Shown piece after piece: positions 7,767 to 16,677 of a stretch of DNA of 64,000 bases. This DNA comes from an uncultured Bacteroidales bacterium. GTDB lineage: Bacteria > Bacteroidota > Bacteroidia > Bacteroidales > Bacteroidaceae. Position 1 is the first letter of the stretch. Every line of letters starts with the position of its first letter. The DNA lies in the NCBI GenBank assembly GCA_902786925.1, contig CADAEK010000016.1, positions 1 to 64,000 on the forward strand. Reading direction: 5' to 3'. The notes below the pieces were generated by a model that saw only the letters and a list, made by a program, of their open reading frames with translations, was not told the DNA's origin and ran no database searches. The translations under genes were made by a program, and so were the position numbers.

Positions 7767-7798
7767 TTTGGCAGAATGGTAAGGAAAGTGTACCTTTG
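7767..7798 (+). promoter_or_regulatory. Promoter of the porin-symporter operon
   Basis: TTTG (7767-7770), 20 bases, TACCTTTG (7791-7798): an ideal match, 50 bases before the start codon. Confidence 0.8.
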
Positions 7799-7848
7799 CC
7801 TGCAATTTTGTCACATACAATATTATAATCACAAACAAGTAAGACATT

Positions 7849-8994
7849 ATGCGTATCTTTTCCGTTTCCATCCTTGCGATGATGCTGTGCTTGATAGGCG
7901 CAGTGAACATGAGTGCTCAACCTCCGCAAGGCCAGAGAGGCCCTGGTCAAATGCCTGACTGGGCGCAGGACCTTTCTAAGCGTATATCGATTGATGCCTA
8001 TGGACAGGCTGGTTTCACGTATCAGCACAATGGCAATGTTGAGAACGACGAGCTAGGCAACAAGAAGGACTACAACACGTTTGACTTGAAGCGCGTGTTC
8101 CTGGTGGTGGCTGTGCCTATCACAGACCGTTGGTTCGCGATGTTCATGCATGACTTCTCAAGCGAGGTGCATGAGTACTGGACATCATACCGATTCACCA
8201 ATAACAAGGCATTCAGCGCAAAGCTGGGTCAGTTCAAGCATGCCTACACCATTGAGAACTCAATGTCGCCCACCGAGCTGGAGGCCATTGATGTATGCTC
8301 AGAAGGCGTAACATACTTGGCCGGCTGCGGCAGCGACCGTCTGATTGGCACAACGTATGGCCGTGACCTCGGTTTGGAATTCCTGGGTGAGACGAACAAT
8401 GGAAAGTTCGCTTATCGCGTGGGCATCATGAATGGCCAGGGCGTGAACAAGAAGGACGGCAACAATGAGAAAGACTTTATCGGCAAAGTAGACTTCAAGC
8501 CTATCCCTGAGCTCACCTTGTCTGCATCAGGACAGATTGGCCGTGGCCACGCTGTTGACCGCTCATCATATGTCAACATCGCCCCTGGTCAGGACTACAA
8601 GCGCAACCGCTGGTCAGCCGGCTTCTTCTACAAGTCAAACAGACTGAGAGTCCGTGGCGAGTACTTGGAAGGCCGCGATGACGACGTAACCAGTCGTGGC
8701 GCTTATGTGACATCCGCCATTCCTGTGGCCAAGCACCTAGACGTGATCGGTTCATACGACTTCTTCAACTACAACGTGAAGGAAGATATGGATCAGCACA
8801 AGGTGATTGCAGGTCTGCAATACTGGTTCTACAAGAATTGCCGCGTGCAGTTGCAGTATGTGTACAAGAGCGCTTATCTGGAGGATTTCGAAAGACACCA
8901 TCCTATGACTGGTGAGCTTTTGGCAAAAGGAAAGAGCTTCGAGAAAGGCGCCAACCACGCCATTATGTGCCAATTGCAGGTCAGACTGAAATAA
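7849..8994 (+). CDS. Outer-membrane porin, phosphate-selective porin O/P family
   Basis: 381 residues with a signal peptide (cut near MSAQ/PPQG) and alternating amphipathic strands typical of a beta-barrel. The sequence begins ISIDAYGQAGFTYQ and has LGQFKHAYTIENSMSP and YGRDLGLEFLG, the pattern of the OprO/OprP-like family in Bacteroidota. It ends in a strand finishing QVRLK. Family members let anions through the outer membrane, but substrate preference cannot be read from sequence. It is the first gene of a likely two-gene operon with the symporter 91 bp downstream, which suggests both serve one solute. Confidence 0.8.
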   Translation: MRIFSVSILAMMLCLIGAVNMSAQPPQGQRGPGQMPDWAQDLSKRISIDAYGQAGFTYQHNGNVENDELGNKKDYNTFDLKRVFLVVAVPITDRWFAMFMHDFSSEVHEYWTSYRFTNNKAFSAKLGQFKHAYTIENSMSPTELEAIDVCSEGVTYLAGCGSDRLIGTTYGRDLGLEFLGETNNGKFAYRVGIMNGQGVNKKDGNNEKDFIGKVDFKPIPELTLSASGQIGRGHAVDRSSYVNIAPGQDYKRNRWSAGFFYKSNRLRVRGEYLEGRDDDVTSRGAYVTSAIPVAKHLDVIGSYDFFNYNVKEDMDQHKVIAGLQYWFYKNCRVQLQYVYKSAYLEDFERHHPMTGELLAKGKSFEKGANHAIMCQLQVRLK

Positions 8995-9001
8995 GAAAGT
9001 T

Positions 9002-9051
9002 TTTCCGCCCGTCTTCCTCCTCATCACAGAGCCAATGGAAACGGGCGGAAA
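9002..9051 (+). other. Intercistronic hairpin between porin and symporter
   Basis: TTTCCGCCCGT and ACGGGCGGAAA pair over 11 bp around a 28-base loop, seven bases after the porin stop codon. There is no T-run. It could protect the 3' end of the porin message or partly terminate transcription, lowering symporter expression. Confidence 0.55.
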
Positions 9052-9085
9052 CATCTAATAACCTAAAAACCATTAAAGACCTCAT

Positions 9086-10654
9086 ATGATTATCAAGATT
9101 CTTCTCACCATCATCTTCTTGGCAGTGACCGTATATGTGGGTATCTTCTCACGCAAGCAAGCCAAGAATGTGGATGGCTTTGTGCTGGGCGGTCGCTCGG
9201 TGGGCCCATGGCTCTCGGCATTCGCATTTGGCACGAGCTATTTCTCTGCCGTAGTGTTTGTGGGCTATGCTGGCCAGTTTGGATGGAAGTATGGCCTTGC
9301 CAGCTCGTGGATTGGCATCGGCAACGCCATCATCGGTTCGCTGCTTGCATGGCTTGTGCTGGGACGTCGCACAAAACTGATGACCCAACATATCAATTCA
9401 CGCACAATGCCAGACTTCTTCGGCACTCGCTTCGCCAATCAGGGCCTACGCATTGCTGCATCCATCATCGCTTTTGTATTCTTGATACCCTACACTGCAG
9501 GCGTGTATAGCGGCATCTCTAAGCTGTTCGACATGGGATTCGGCATTCCTTACGAGTACTGCATTATCTTTATGGCCTGCCTGACTGCTGTCTATGTGAT
9601 TCTGGGCGGCTACAGAGCGACTGCCATCAACGACTTCATCCAAGGCATCGTGATGCTGGGTGGCATCATCGCCGTAATAGCCGTAGTGCTCAATAGTCAA
9701 GGCGGCCTTGTGGAAGCCGTAAACAAGATGAAGGAGGCTGTGCCTACAGCGCACGACCTTGAAAACCCACTTTACAAGGACTTCCAGCCGGGCGATTTCG
9801 CTTCGTGGTTCGGTCCTAATGCAGCAAGCCTGTTAGGCGTAGTGGTACTGACATCACTGGGCACTTGGGGCCTGCCTCAAATGGTGGGCAAATTCTACTC
9901 CATCACGGATGAGAGCGCCATCAAGCGTGGCACCATCATCAGCACCATCTTTGCCTTTATCGTGGCGGGTGGCTGCTATTTCCTGGGTGGCTTTGGCCGT
10001 CTGTTTGGAGAACCGATGTGGAACGAGGCACGCAACAACTACAAATTTGACGACATCATCCCGACAATGCTCGACACGGCAGTCAATTCTGACCTGCTCA
10101 TCGGTCTGGTCATGGTGCTGGTGCTTTCTGCTTCCATGTCAACACTGGCATCCCTCGTGCTCACCTCGTCTTCAACCATGACACTCGACCTCATATACCG
10201 TGACAAGCGTGCTGATGCAGACGAAGTAAAGGAAGGTGAGATTGATGACGAAGTAGCAGAGAAGAAGGAGCGCCGCAAGGTGGTTATCATGCGTGTGCTC
10301 ATCGTATTCTTCATTGTCATTTCTGTACTTATCGCACTTAACCCTCCAACGTTCATTGCTCAACTCATGGGCATCAGCTGGGGAGCTTTGGCTGGTGCAT
10401 TCTTGGCCCCCTTCCTATTGGGACTCTACTGGCGCGGCATGACCACGGCATCGGTGTGGGCCTGCTTCGTGTGGGGTGTCGGCTTCACAGTGGTCAACAT
10501 GCTGCTGGGCAAGGACGCACCGTTCAACCCTATTGACTGCGGCGCCATCGCTATGGTAGGCGGTTTCCCTGTCGTCTTCCTCGTCAGCCTCTTTACAAAG
10601 AAACTGCCTCAGGCCAAGCTTGACAGCATTTGGAAGTGCTACAAGTCCAATTGA
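9086..10654 (+). CDS. Sodium:solute symporter (SSS family)
   Basis: 522 residues and about 13 membrane segments. It starts MIIKILLTIIFLAVTVYVGI and has the family's FVLGGRSVGPWLSAFAFGTS loop, GYAGQFGWKYGLAS, and LSASMSTLASLVLTSSSTMT, the stretch around the sodium sites. It would bring a small organic solute across the inner membrane with sodium. Family members carry sugars, proline, pantothenate or sialic acid; the substrate is not predictable here. An acidic and basic cytoplasmic loop (DADEVKEGEIDDEVAEKKER) sits before the last segments. It follows the porin in the same operon and is closed by terminators at 10790-10823 and 10866-10899. Confidence 0.85.
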   Translation: MIIKILLTIIFLAVTVYVGIFSRKQAKNVDGFVLGGRSVGPWLSAFAFGTSYFSAVVFVGYAGQFGWKYGLASSWIGIGNAIIGSLLAWLVLGRRTKLMTQHINSRTMPDFFGTRFANQGLRIAASIIAFVFLIPYTAGVYSGISKLFDMGFGIPYEYCIIFMACLTAVYVILGGYRATAINDFIQGIVMLGGIIAVIAVVLNSQGGLVEAVNKMKEAVPTAHDLENPLYKDFQPGDFASWFGPNAASLLGVVVLTSLGTWGLPQMVGKFYSITDESAIKRGTIISTIFAFIVAGGCYFLGGFGRLFGEPMWNEARNNYKFDDIIPTMLDTAVNSDLLIGLVMVLVLSASMSTLASLVLTSSSTMTLDLIYRDKRADADEVKEGEIDDEVAEKKERRKVVIMRVLIVFFIVISVLIALNPPTFIAQLMGISWGALAGAFLAPFLLGLYWRGMTTASVWACFVWGVGFTVVNMLLGKDAPFNPIDCGAIAMVGGFPVVFLVSLFTKKLPQAKLDSIWKCYKSN

Positions 10655-10789
10655 CACTCCGCTTTCATATCTTGTACAGGAACTATACATGCCACAAGCT
10701 GGCATAAAAGAGGTTCATCTAATCAGCTAAGAGAGCAAGAATACAAACAAAGCATGTCGAAAGAGATGCTTCAACATATTCACTAACGG

Positions 10790-10830
10790 AGTCTCCCTCA
10801 TCGGTTCTTCGATGCGGGAGACTTCAGTTT
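10790..10830 (+). terminator. Terminator after the symporter gene
   Basis: AGTCTCCC-T-CATCG pairs with CGATG-C-GGGAGACT around a 6-base loop and is followed by TCAGTTTT. Confidence 0.75.
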
Positions 10831-10865
10831 TGAGACGTTATTCCCTTTCGGTATAACCATCATAA

Positions 10866-10899
10866 AACCCCAGAAGCTTTACGTATCACTTCTGGGGTT
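10866..10899. terminator. Second terminator between the symporter and leuD
   Basis: AACCCCAGAAG/CTTCTGGGGTT is a perfect 11-bp stem. Flanking AAAA/TTTT-rich sequence on both sides fits bidirectional use by the convergent transcripts. Confidence 0.75.
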
Positions 10900-10932
10900 A
10901 CTTCGTTTTATGTAGAATCCAAACAGACAAAA

Positions 10933-11547
10933 CTATTTTGCCTCGAATGACTCAATCTTCTCTTTGTTAGAGAGCAAGAAGTCAATATCGTCGTAGGCAT
11001 TCATCAAGCAATACTTCTTGTAGGAGTTGATATCAAAGTGCTCTGAGTGGCCAGTGGCTATATTCGTCACGGTCTGGTTAGGCACATCCACCTTCACCTC
11101 TGTTTGAGGATTGGCAGCGATGCTGTCAAAGAGCTCCTGCTGGAACTCCTTGCTAACGACAACGGGCAACACAAAGCAGTTAAGAAGGTTGTTGCGGTGG
11201 ATGTCTGCAAAGGAGCTGGAGATGACAACACGAACGCCATAACCAGCGATAGCCCATGCGGCATGCTCACGAGAGGAGCCAGAGCCCCAGTTTTGGCCGC
11301 CTACAATGATTTCGTGCACGCCCTTACGAGGTGCCTCTGCATACTCAGGCTTATTCATCACGAAGTCTGCCACAGGATTGCCCTGTGCATCGAAACGGAG
11401 GTCGTGCATGAAGGCATCTCCAAAGAACTTGGGGTCGCGAGTTGTGCTTGCCAAGTAACGGGCAGGGATAATGAGGTCTGTATTGCAGTTGTCAATCTGA
11501 ATAGGAATGCAGGTTGACTGAATGATATCGAATTTTTCTTTAGCCAT
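10933..11547 (-). CDS. leuD: 3-isopropylmalate dehydratase small subunit
   Basis: 204 residues. It pairs with LeuC to isomerise 2- to 3-isopropylmalate. Recognised by CNTDLIIPARYL near the N-terminus and GGQNWGSGSSREHAAWAI, the swivel-domain signature. It lies 10 bp after leuC and is the last gene of leuA-leuC-leuD. No leuB follows; the next gene is convergent, so isopropylmalate dehydrogenase must be encoded elsewhere. Confidence 0.95.
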   Translation of the reverse strand: MAKEKFDIIQSTCIPIQIDNCNTDLIIPARYLASTTRDPKFFGDAFMHDLRFDAQGNPVADFVMNKPEYAEAPRKGVHEIIVGGQNWGSGSSREHAAWAIAGYGVRVVISSSFADIHRNNLLNCFVLPVVVSKEFQQELFDSIAANPQTEVKVDVPNQTVTNIATGHSEHFDINSYKKYCLMNAYDDIDFLLSNKEKIESFEAK

Positions 11548-11557
11548 TTCTTTTCAC

Positions 11558-12949
11558 TTAAAATTTTCTTGGGTCAGTTATTACTCCCGTGATTGCCGAT
11601 GCTGCCACAACCAATGGGCTGGCAAGGATGGTGCGAGCACCTGGACCTTGGCGACCTACGAAATTGCGGTTGCTGGTAGAGATGGAGAGCTTGCCAGCTG
11701 GCACCTTATCAGGGTTCATGGCAAGACAAGCAGAGCAAGATGGGAGACGAAGCTCAAAGCCAGCCTCTTCAAGAATCTTGTCAATACCCTCGTCAATGAT
11801 TTGCTGACGCACAAGCCATGAGCCAGGAACAAGCCAAGCTACCACGTTGTCGGCCTTCTTCTTGCCTTTCACCACAGAGGCGAAAGCACGGAAGTCTTCA
11901 ATGCGGCCATTGGTGCAAGCACCCAAGAAGCAGTAATCAACAGGCAGGCCTTCAAGCTTCTGACCTGGCTCGAACTGCATGTATTCGAGCATGCTGAGGA
12001 ACTGAGAACGGTCTGCCTCAGGAATTGACTCAAGTGCTGGAATGCACTCGTCAATAGCAATACCGGCACCGGGATTCGTTCCGTAGGTGATGCGAGGAGC
12101 GATGTCCTCAGCACGATAGGTCACCTCTTTGTCAAACACAGCATCCTCATCGCTGCAGAGCTTCTTCCACTCTTCCACTGCCTTATCCCACTCAGCACCC
12201 TTAGGCGCATATTCACGTCCTTTCAAATAGGCGAAAGTCGTCTCATCGGGAGCAATCAAGCCTGCGCGTGAACCCATTTCAATGGAGAGGTTCGAGAGGG
12301 TCAAACGTCCCTCCATGCTCATGTTGCGTACAGCAGAACCAGCGTATTCCACAGCATAGCCTGTAGCGCCTGAAGTGGTCAGCTGCGCCATGATGTATAG
12401 GGCCACATCCTTGGCTGTAGTACCCTCTGGCAGAGTTCCCTCCACATTGATGCGCATCGTCTTAGGCTTACTTTGCAGGATGCACTGAGAAGCGAGCACC
12501 TGAGCCACCTCGCTCGTACCGATTCCCATTGCGATAGCGCCCACTGCGCCATGTGTAGATGTATGTGAGTCGCCACACACAATAGTCATGCCAGGCAATG
12601 AAAGCGCTTTCTCTGGACCTACCACGTGAATGATACCATTATCTTTTGTGCCCATAGCAAAGTGCTTGATGCCAAATTCAGCACAGTTCTTTGCCAGTGT
12701 TTCCACCTGCTTGCGTCCTACAGGGTCGTTAATGGTGTCCTGCTGATCTGAGGGAGTATTGTGGTCTGGCATTGCCACCACATGGTCGGGACGGAACACT
12801 TTGATGTTCTTATCTCTCAATGTATCGAACGCCTGCGGGCTTGTCACTTCGTGTGCGTACAAACGATCAATATAGAGTTGTGTGGGACCGTCTTCCACGT
12901 TCTGTACGACGTGAGCATCCCAAATCTTGTCAAATAAAGTCTTTCCCAT
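11558..12949 (-). CDS. leuC: 3-isopropylmalate dehydratase large subunit
   Basis: 463 residues of aconitase type. The [4Fe-4S] ligands are visible as the Cys of [13 protein letters not shown] and the CSAC pair in [33 protein letters not shown] and the early HVVAMPDHN motif are also present. It forms the isomerase with LeuD. Only 3 bp separate it from the leuA stop codon, so the two are cotranscribed. Length is normal for the family. Confidence 0.96.
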   Translation of the reverse strand: MGKTLFDKIWDAHVVQNVEDGPTQLYIDRLYAHEVTSPQAFDTLRDKNIKVFRPDHVVAMPDHNTPSDQQDTINDPVGRKQVETLAKNCAEFGIKHFAMGTKDNGIIHVVGPEKALSLPGMTIVCGDSHTSTHGAVGAIAMGIGTSEVAQVLASQCILQSKPKTMRINVEGTLPEGTTAKDVALYIMAQLTTSGATGYAVEYAGSAVRNMSMEGRLTLSNLSIEMGSRAGLIAPDETTFAYLKGREYAPKGAEWDKAVEEWKKLCSDEDAVFDKEVTYRAEDIAPRITYGTNPGAGIAIDECIPALESIPEADRSQFLSMLEYMQFEPGQKLEGLPVDYCFLGACTNGRIEDFRAFASVVKGKKKADNVVAWLVPGSWLVRQQIIDEGIDKILEEAGFELRLPSCSACLAMNPDKVPAGKLSISTSNRNFVGRQGPGARTILASPLVVAASAITGVITDPRKF

Positions 12950-12952
12950 TAT

Positions 12953-14455
12953 TTAGTTTCTAAACTTATTGATACAGTCAATATATGCCTCAACAGAAGC
13001 GGTGACGATGTCGGTGTTTGCGCCAAAGCCATAGTAGAGGTGCCCATTGTATTCCACTTGCATGTGTACCTTGCCCATGTCATCAGAACCTTTCGAGATA
13101 GCCTGAATGGTGAATTCCTTGAGGATCATCTTACGCTTGATGATACACTTCAGCGCATTGATGGCTGCATCCACAGGACCATTGCCCGATGCTGCCGCCT
13201 CGAAATGCTCGTTGGCCACTTGCAAACCAATGGATGCAACGGAGCGGACTCCCTTGCCTGTAGTCACCTGCAGATAGTCGAGCTTCACATTGTGCGTGGC
13301 ACTACGCTCTGCTCCTGCCAACACAAGGATATCGTCATCAGTAACTTCCTTCTTCTTGTCGGCCAGTTTGAGGAATTCCTCGTAAATCTTATCAAGTTTC
13401 TCGCCTTCAGCTTCTACGCCATTCACATGCAGACGATGCTTCAAGGCGGCACGCCCGCTTCGAGCGGTCAGCACGATTGCGTTATCATCAATACCCACAT
13501 CCTTGGGATCCATGATTTCATAGGTCGACGCATTCTTCAGCACGCCGTCCTGATGAATACCACTTGAATGGGCAAAGGCATTCTTACCCACAATGGCCTT
13601 GTTGGGCTGCACGGGCATATTCATCAGCGAAGAAACCATGCGGCTCGTCGGATAAATCTTCGTTGTGTTGATATTGGTCTCAATGCCGAGGTCAGGGTGA
13701 GTCTTGAAAATCATTGCCACTTCTTCCAATGAAGTGTTACCGGCGCGTTCACCGATACCATTGATTGTCACCTCTACTTGGCGTGCGCCACCCAGCACAC
13801 CTGCCACCGTATTGGCCGTAGCCATGCCTAAGTCGTTATGGCAGTGGGTAGAGAGGATAGACTTGCCTGCTGCAAAAGCATCCACATGCTCATACAGATA
13901 CTTTATCTTCTCGTAATACTCGTTCGGAACACGGAAACCCGTCGTGTCAGGAATATTACAAACGGTTGCGCCAGCCTTCGTTACGGCATCGATGACACGG
14001 GCCAGATACTCGTTGTCCGTACGGCCTGCATCTTCAGCGTAAAACTCCACGTCCTCCACATACCGCTTGGCATACTTCACGGCAGCCACAGCACGTTCAA
14101 TGATTTCTTCGGGTGTCGAGTTGAACTTGTACTTAATGTGTGAAGGAGAAGTGCCGATACCTGTATGGATGCGCTTATGCTTTGCATACTGAAGTGCCTC
14201 TGCAGCCACGTCAATGTCCTTCTCCACGGCACGTGTCAGTGCACAGATGGTAGGCCATGTGACAGCCTTTGAAATTTCCACTACGCTGTTGAAATCGCCA
14301 GGACTGGAGATTGGGAAACCAGCCTCGATGACATCCACGCCCAACGCTTCCAGCTGCTTGGCCACCTGAATCTTCTCAACGGTGTTGAGCTGACATCCTG
14401 GTACTTGCTCGCCATCGCGGAGCGTCGTGTCAAAGATAAATAATCTGTCTGCCAT
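12953..14455 (-). CDS. leuA: 2-isopropylmalate synthase
   Basis: 500 residues. It makes the first committed step of leucine synthesis, from acetyl-CoA and 2-oxoisovalerate. [43 protein letters not shown] and [14 protein letters not shown] are the canonical LeuA motifs. The last ~130 residues ([20 protein letters not shown] onward) form the leucine-binding regulatory domain. It is first in the operon, about 90 bases after an intrinsic attenuator. Expression is probably set by leucyl-tRNA supply through the leader peptide at 14603-14698. Confidence 0.95.
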   Translation of the reverse strand: MADRLFIFDTTLRDGEQVPGCQLNTVEKIQVAKQLEALGVDVIEAGFPISSPGDFNSVVEISKAVTWPTICALTRAVEKDIDVAAEALQYAKHKRIHTGIGTSPSHIKYKFNSTPEEIIERAVAAVKYAKRYVEDVEFYAEDAGRTDNEYLARVIDAVTKAGATVCNIPDTTGFRVPNEYYEKIKYLYEHVDAFAAGKSILSTHCHNDLGMATANTVAGVLGGARQVEVTINGIGERAGNTSLEEVAMIFKTHPDLGIETNINTTKIYPTSRMVSSLMNMPVQPNKAIVGKNAFAHSSGIHQDGVLKNASTYEIMDPKDVGIDDNAIVLTARSGRAALKHRLHVNGVEAEGEKLDKIYEEFLKLADKKKEVTDDDILVLAGAERSATHNVKLDYLQVTTGKGVRSVASIGLQVANEHFEAAASGNGPVDAAINALKCIIKRKMILKEFTIQAISKGSDDMGKVHMQVEYNGHLYYGFGANTDIVTASVEAYIDCINKFRN

Positions 14456-14544
14456 ATTAAGTTTTAATGTTAGTTCTCACAACCATGAGTGTAGCTATTC
14501 CTATTTTCCGCTCTACAGTCCGCCAGAGCTTTGCCCTTCAGGCC

Positions 14545-14583
14545 TATAAAACAAAAACCTTCCCCACGGATGTGAGAAAGGTT
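14545..14583 (-). terminator. Leucine attenuator terminator
   Basis: On the minus strand AACCTTTCTCAC, loop ATCC and GTGGGGAAGGTT form a 12-bp stem with two G-U pairs, followed by TTTGTTTTAT. The 5' arm plus loop (from 14582 to 14568) can instead pair with 14640-14625 inside the leader-peptide gene, giving mutually exclusive terminator and antiterminator forms. Confidence 0.85.
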
Positions 14584-14602
14584 AAACATGAATTTTACAC
14601 TG

Positions 14603-14698
14603 TTATGCTTGATAACACATACACACCTTTCTCACCTCCGACCCGGTAAGTCGAAGTCCCAAAAGGTTCAATAGAGATGTGTTACTAAATGTTGCCAT
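14603..14698 (-). CDS. leuL: Leucine operon leader peptide
   Basis: 31 codons starting at 14698, too short for routine gene calling. The peptide begins MATFSNTSLLNLLGLRLTG and ends in CMCYQA. Five of the nine residues 9-17 are leucine (CTA, TTG, CTT, TTG, CTT and CTT codons within that run give six Leu codons in all). The segment 14640-14625, codons 20-25, is the antiterminator arm complementary to the terminator's 5' half. Ribosome stalling at the Leu codons when charged leucyl-tRNA is scarce should leave that arm free to block termination. This is the logic of classical amino-acid attenuation. It starts 18 bases after the -7 box and lies upstream of leuA. Confidence 0.85.
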   Translation of the reverse strand: MATFSNTSLLNLLGLRLTGSEVRKVCMCYQA

Positions 14699-14715
14699 TA
14701 TTTCGAATTTGGTTG

Positions 14716-14747
14716 CAAAGATAATAAGATAATTCTAATTACACAAA
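14716..14747 (-). promoter_or_regulatory. Promoter of the leu operon
   Basis: Minus strand TTTG (14747-14744), 20 bases, TATCTTTG (14723-14716), immediately before the leader peptide. Confidence 0.85.
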
Positions 14748-14817
14748 TTTGTGTCACGCGTTTTTGTGCAATCCTTTCTTTTTTCTGTTCAATCCCGCCA
14801 TTTCGTGCAGAAAAGCA

Positions 14818-14853
14818 AACGGCTTTAAGCAGAAGAATCTGCCCAAAGCCGTT
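14818..14853 (-). terminator. Terminator of the DUF4421 gene
   Basis: AACGGCTTT pairs with AAAGCCGTT, and an inner GCAGA pairs with TCTGC around an AGAA loop. On the minus strand it leads into TGCTTTTCTG. It lies 22 bases after the stop codon. Confidence 0.75.
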
Positions 14854-14874
14854 TTAGCAATAACCTTTGCCGCT

Positions 14875-16161
14875 TTACAGTCTCACGCCTATAGACGCAT
14901 TGATGTACCAGTCGTTCAGATGACCATGCTGGCGTCTATGCTTGTAGTTAAAGTTATTGAACTGTCCGTTGGCATTGACGAAGTAGCGTTTCCAGTTGTA
15001 AGTGACAGAAAGGCGCGTAGTGAAGTTCAGGGCAAGGCGGTTGTTGCGCGAGTGTACGCCTGTGCTTTGTATTTCACAATCGTCTGAAAAGTCAAAATTT
15101 ACATCATCCAGGCCTTCTACACCTTCCTCTTTCATCGCTTCTACAATAATATACGCTAAAAGATTGTCTTTCGCAAGGTCCTTAAAATTGCTATTGTAAG
15201 TGTTGATGCGAGTGCGGTTCACCATTGTCAGCATCGGCATCGCCATAGCACTGATGAGCCATCCCTTGGCTGGAACGAAGTTGTAGGCATAGCCAGCACC
15301 CACAGCCAGCTGATATTGGCGCAAACGTCCGATTCCATCCATCCAATAGATTAATTCGGCATTACGTGGGTCATTGTATTTGAAATCCGCATAGTAGCCC
15401 ATCACTCCAGCGATAGGTGAGCCTGCCGAACGAGCCTGAATGGTCTTCTGGTTGTAAGCAGCAGCATAAGAGAATTTCTTATGGTTGAAGATGTAAAAGC
15501 CATCGAAAATCAAGGTCTTGATGGTCATGTTAGAGGGTAATTGTTCTTTTTCAGTCTCATCCCATCCGTAGGATTCTCCCCAATCAGAGAATTCAAAGCT
15601 TTCCGTTTTCTCATCATAATTCTCGACCTCTCGGCCTTGCACAGCTCCTGCATAGTGCGTTCTCACGGTTTTCGTCTTGAACTTGTGCCAGCGAAGGTTC
15701 ACGGCATACCAGCGACCCGCGCTCTTCAACGTAAGGTTCTGACTCTTGTCTCCACCTATAGGGAAGGAATAGCTGGCGCTCAATCCCTTATAGCCCACTT
15801 TCACACCCAGCGATGTGGACACTTTGGTCATGATGCGAGGATCTGTTGCCATGTCACCCACACCTCTGATAAAGGGCATCGAACCCTCTCCATCGAATAA
15901 TTCACCTCCATCAACAATGGAGTGCATTTGCAAGTCTGTTTGCGACACACGGCTCGTGACACTAATTTGCCAAGGCTGACAAGGGGTCTTGATATAATTG
16001 GTATCAACTTTACTTGCCAGTTTTTTGTTGCCATCAATCAATTTGTCTACTTTCGAGAAAAGGTTATTCGACTCCACGTCGACCTGTGCCATTCCGATGG
16101 AAGACACCAACATTGCACCGAGAGAAGCAAGAAGCTTCATGCCAATAGTTTTTGTTTTCAT
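14875..16161 (-). CDS. DUF4421-type outer-membrane beta-barrel protein
   Basis: 428 residues. A signal peptide ends near SSIGMAQ. Repeated amphipathic strands such as GVKVGYKGLSASYSFPIG, YQLAVGAGYAYNFVPAKGW and a terminal aromatic strand (WYINASIGVRL) point to a beta-barrel. The pattern fits the DUF4421 family found in Bacteroidota, whose function is unknown. It has its own promoter (16190-16221) and terminator and so is monocistronic. It is adjacent to, but transcribed away from, the xylan genes; no functional link can be claimed. Confidence 0.65.
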   Translation of the reverse strand: MKTKTIGMKLLASLGAMLVSSIGMAQVDVESNNLFSKVDKLIDGNKKLASKVDTNYIKTPCQPWQISVTSRVSQTDLQMHSIVDGGELFDGEGSMPFIRGVGDMATDPRIMTKVSTSLGVKVGYKGLSASYSFPIGGDKSQNLTLKSAGRWYAVNLRWHKFKTKTVRTHYAGAVQGREVENYDEKTESFEFSDWGESYGWDETEKEQLPSNMTIKTLIFDGFYIFNHKKFSYAAAYNQKTIQARSAGSPIAGVMGYYADFKYNDPRNAELIYWMDGIGRLRQYQLAVGAGYAYNFVPAKGWLISAMAMPMLTMVNRTRINTYNSNFKDLAKDNLLAYIIVEAMKEEGVEGLDDVNFDFSDDCEIQSTGVHSRNNRLALNFTTRLSVTYNWKRYFVNANGQFNNFNYKHRRQHGHLNDWYINASIGVRL

Positions 16162-16189
16162 AGATATTTGTCTTGGGGTTTACGAAAGA

Positions 16190-16221
16190 CAAAGGTACAT
16201 CACTCTGTTAACAAATCCAAA
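16190..16221 (-). promoter_or_regulatory. Promoter of the DUF4421 gene
   Basis: Minus strand TTTG (16221-16218), 20 bases, TACCTTTG (16197-16190). Confidence 0.8.
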
Positions 16222-16677
16222 TATTTCTTCATTTTTTTTCTTTTTCACCTCCAAGAATTTTCTCATCGAATGGAATACAACGCTTTCGCCACTACCTAAA
16301 AGGACATGTCTGAGGCACTTAGCAGAATACACTGAAACCACCACCAATACTCTTTCTTCTCCACGATTTTCCGATACAAGGAATGCCTGTATAACCCAAG
16401 ATGCATCAAACGCAACTGGAGCCTACAATTAACAAAACGAAGGCTGCAATTGACGAGTCAGGAACTACGAGCAAAAATCCTCGCACAATCCCTATTAGGA
16501 CTGGCTATTCAAGGCACACATACACCATTACACATATATATTATATATAGGGAACGCTTGACTGCCCCCATTCATGACTACAAAGTTTTTACATTCAGAA
16601 ACACACATTTAGTGAACATTCAAGAACAACCTGTAGCAAAAAGCACTATCTTTGCACAAACTATTTTACTATCCATC
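16222..16677. other. Intergenic region before the first GH43 gene
   Basis: No gene is supported. A 13-bp imperfect direct repeat lies at 16421-16433 and 16442-16454 (10 of 13 identical, period 21), a possible operator. A TATATA-rich palindrome is near 16535-16550. TATCTTTG at 16647-16654 is the likely -7 box of the GH43 gene, although no TTTG sits at the right distance. Confidence 0.4.

Noticed and set aside
14456-14760. T-box or riboswitch control of leuA
   Set aside because: No T-box sequence is present, whereas a leucine-rich leader peptide with alternative stems explains the region.
16450-16677. N-terminal extension of the GH43 lipoprotein to 16450
   Set aside because: The extension crosses the -7 box and hides a perfect lipoprotein signal that starts at 16678.
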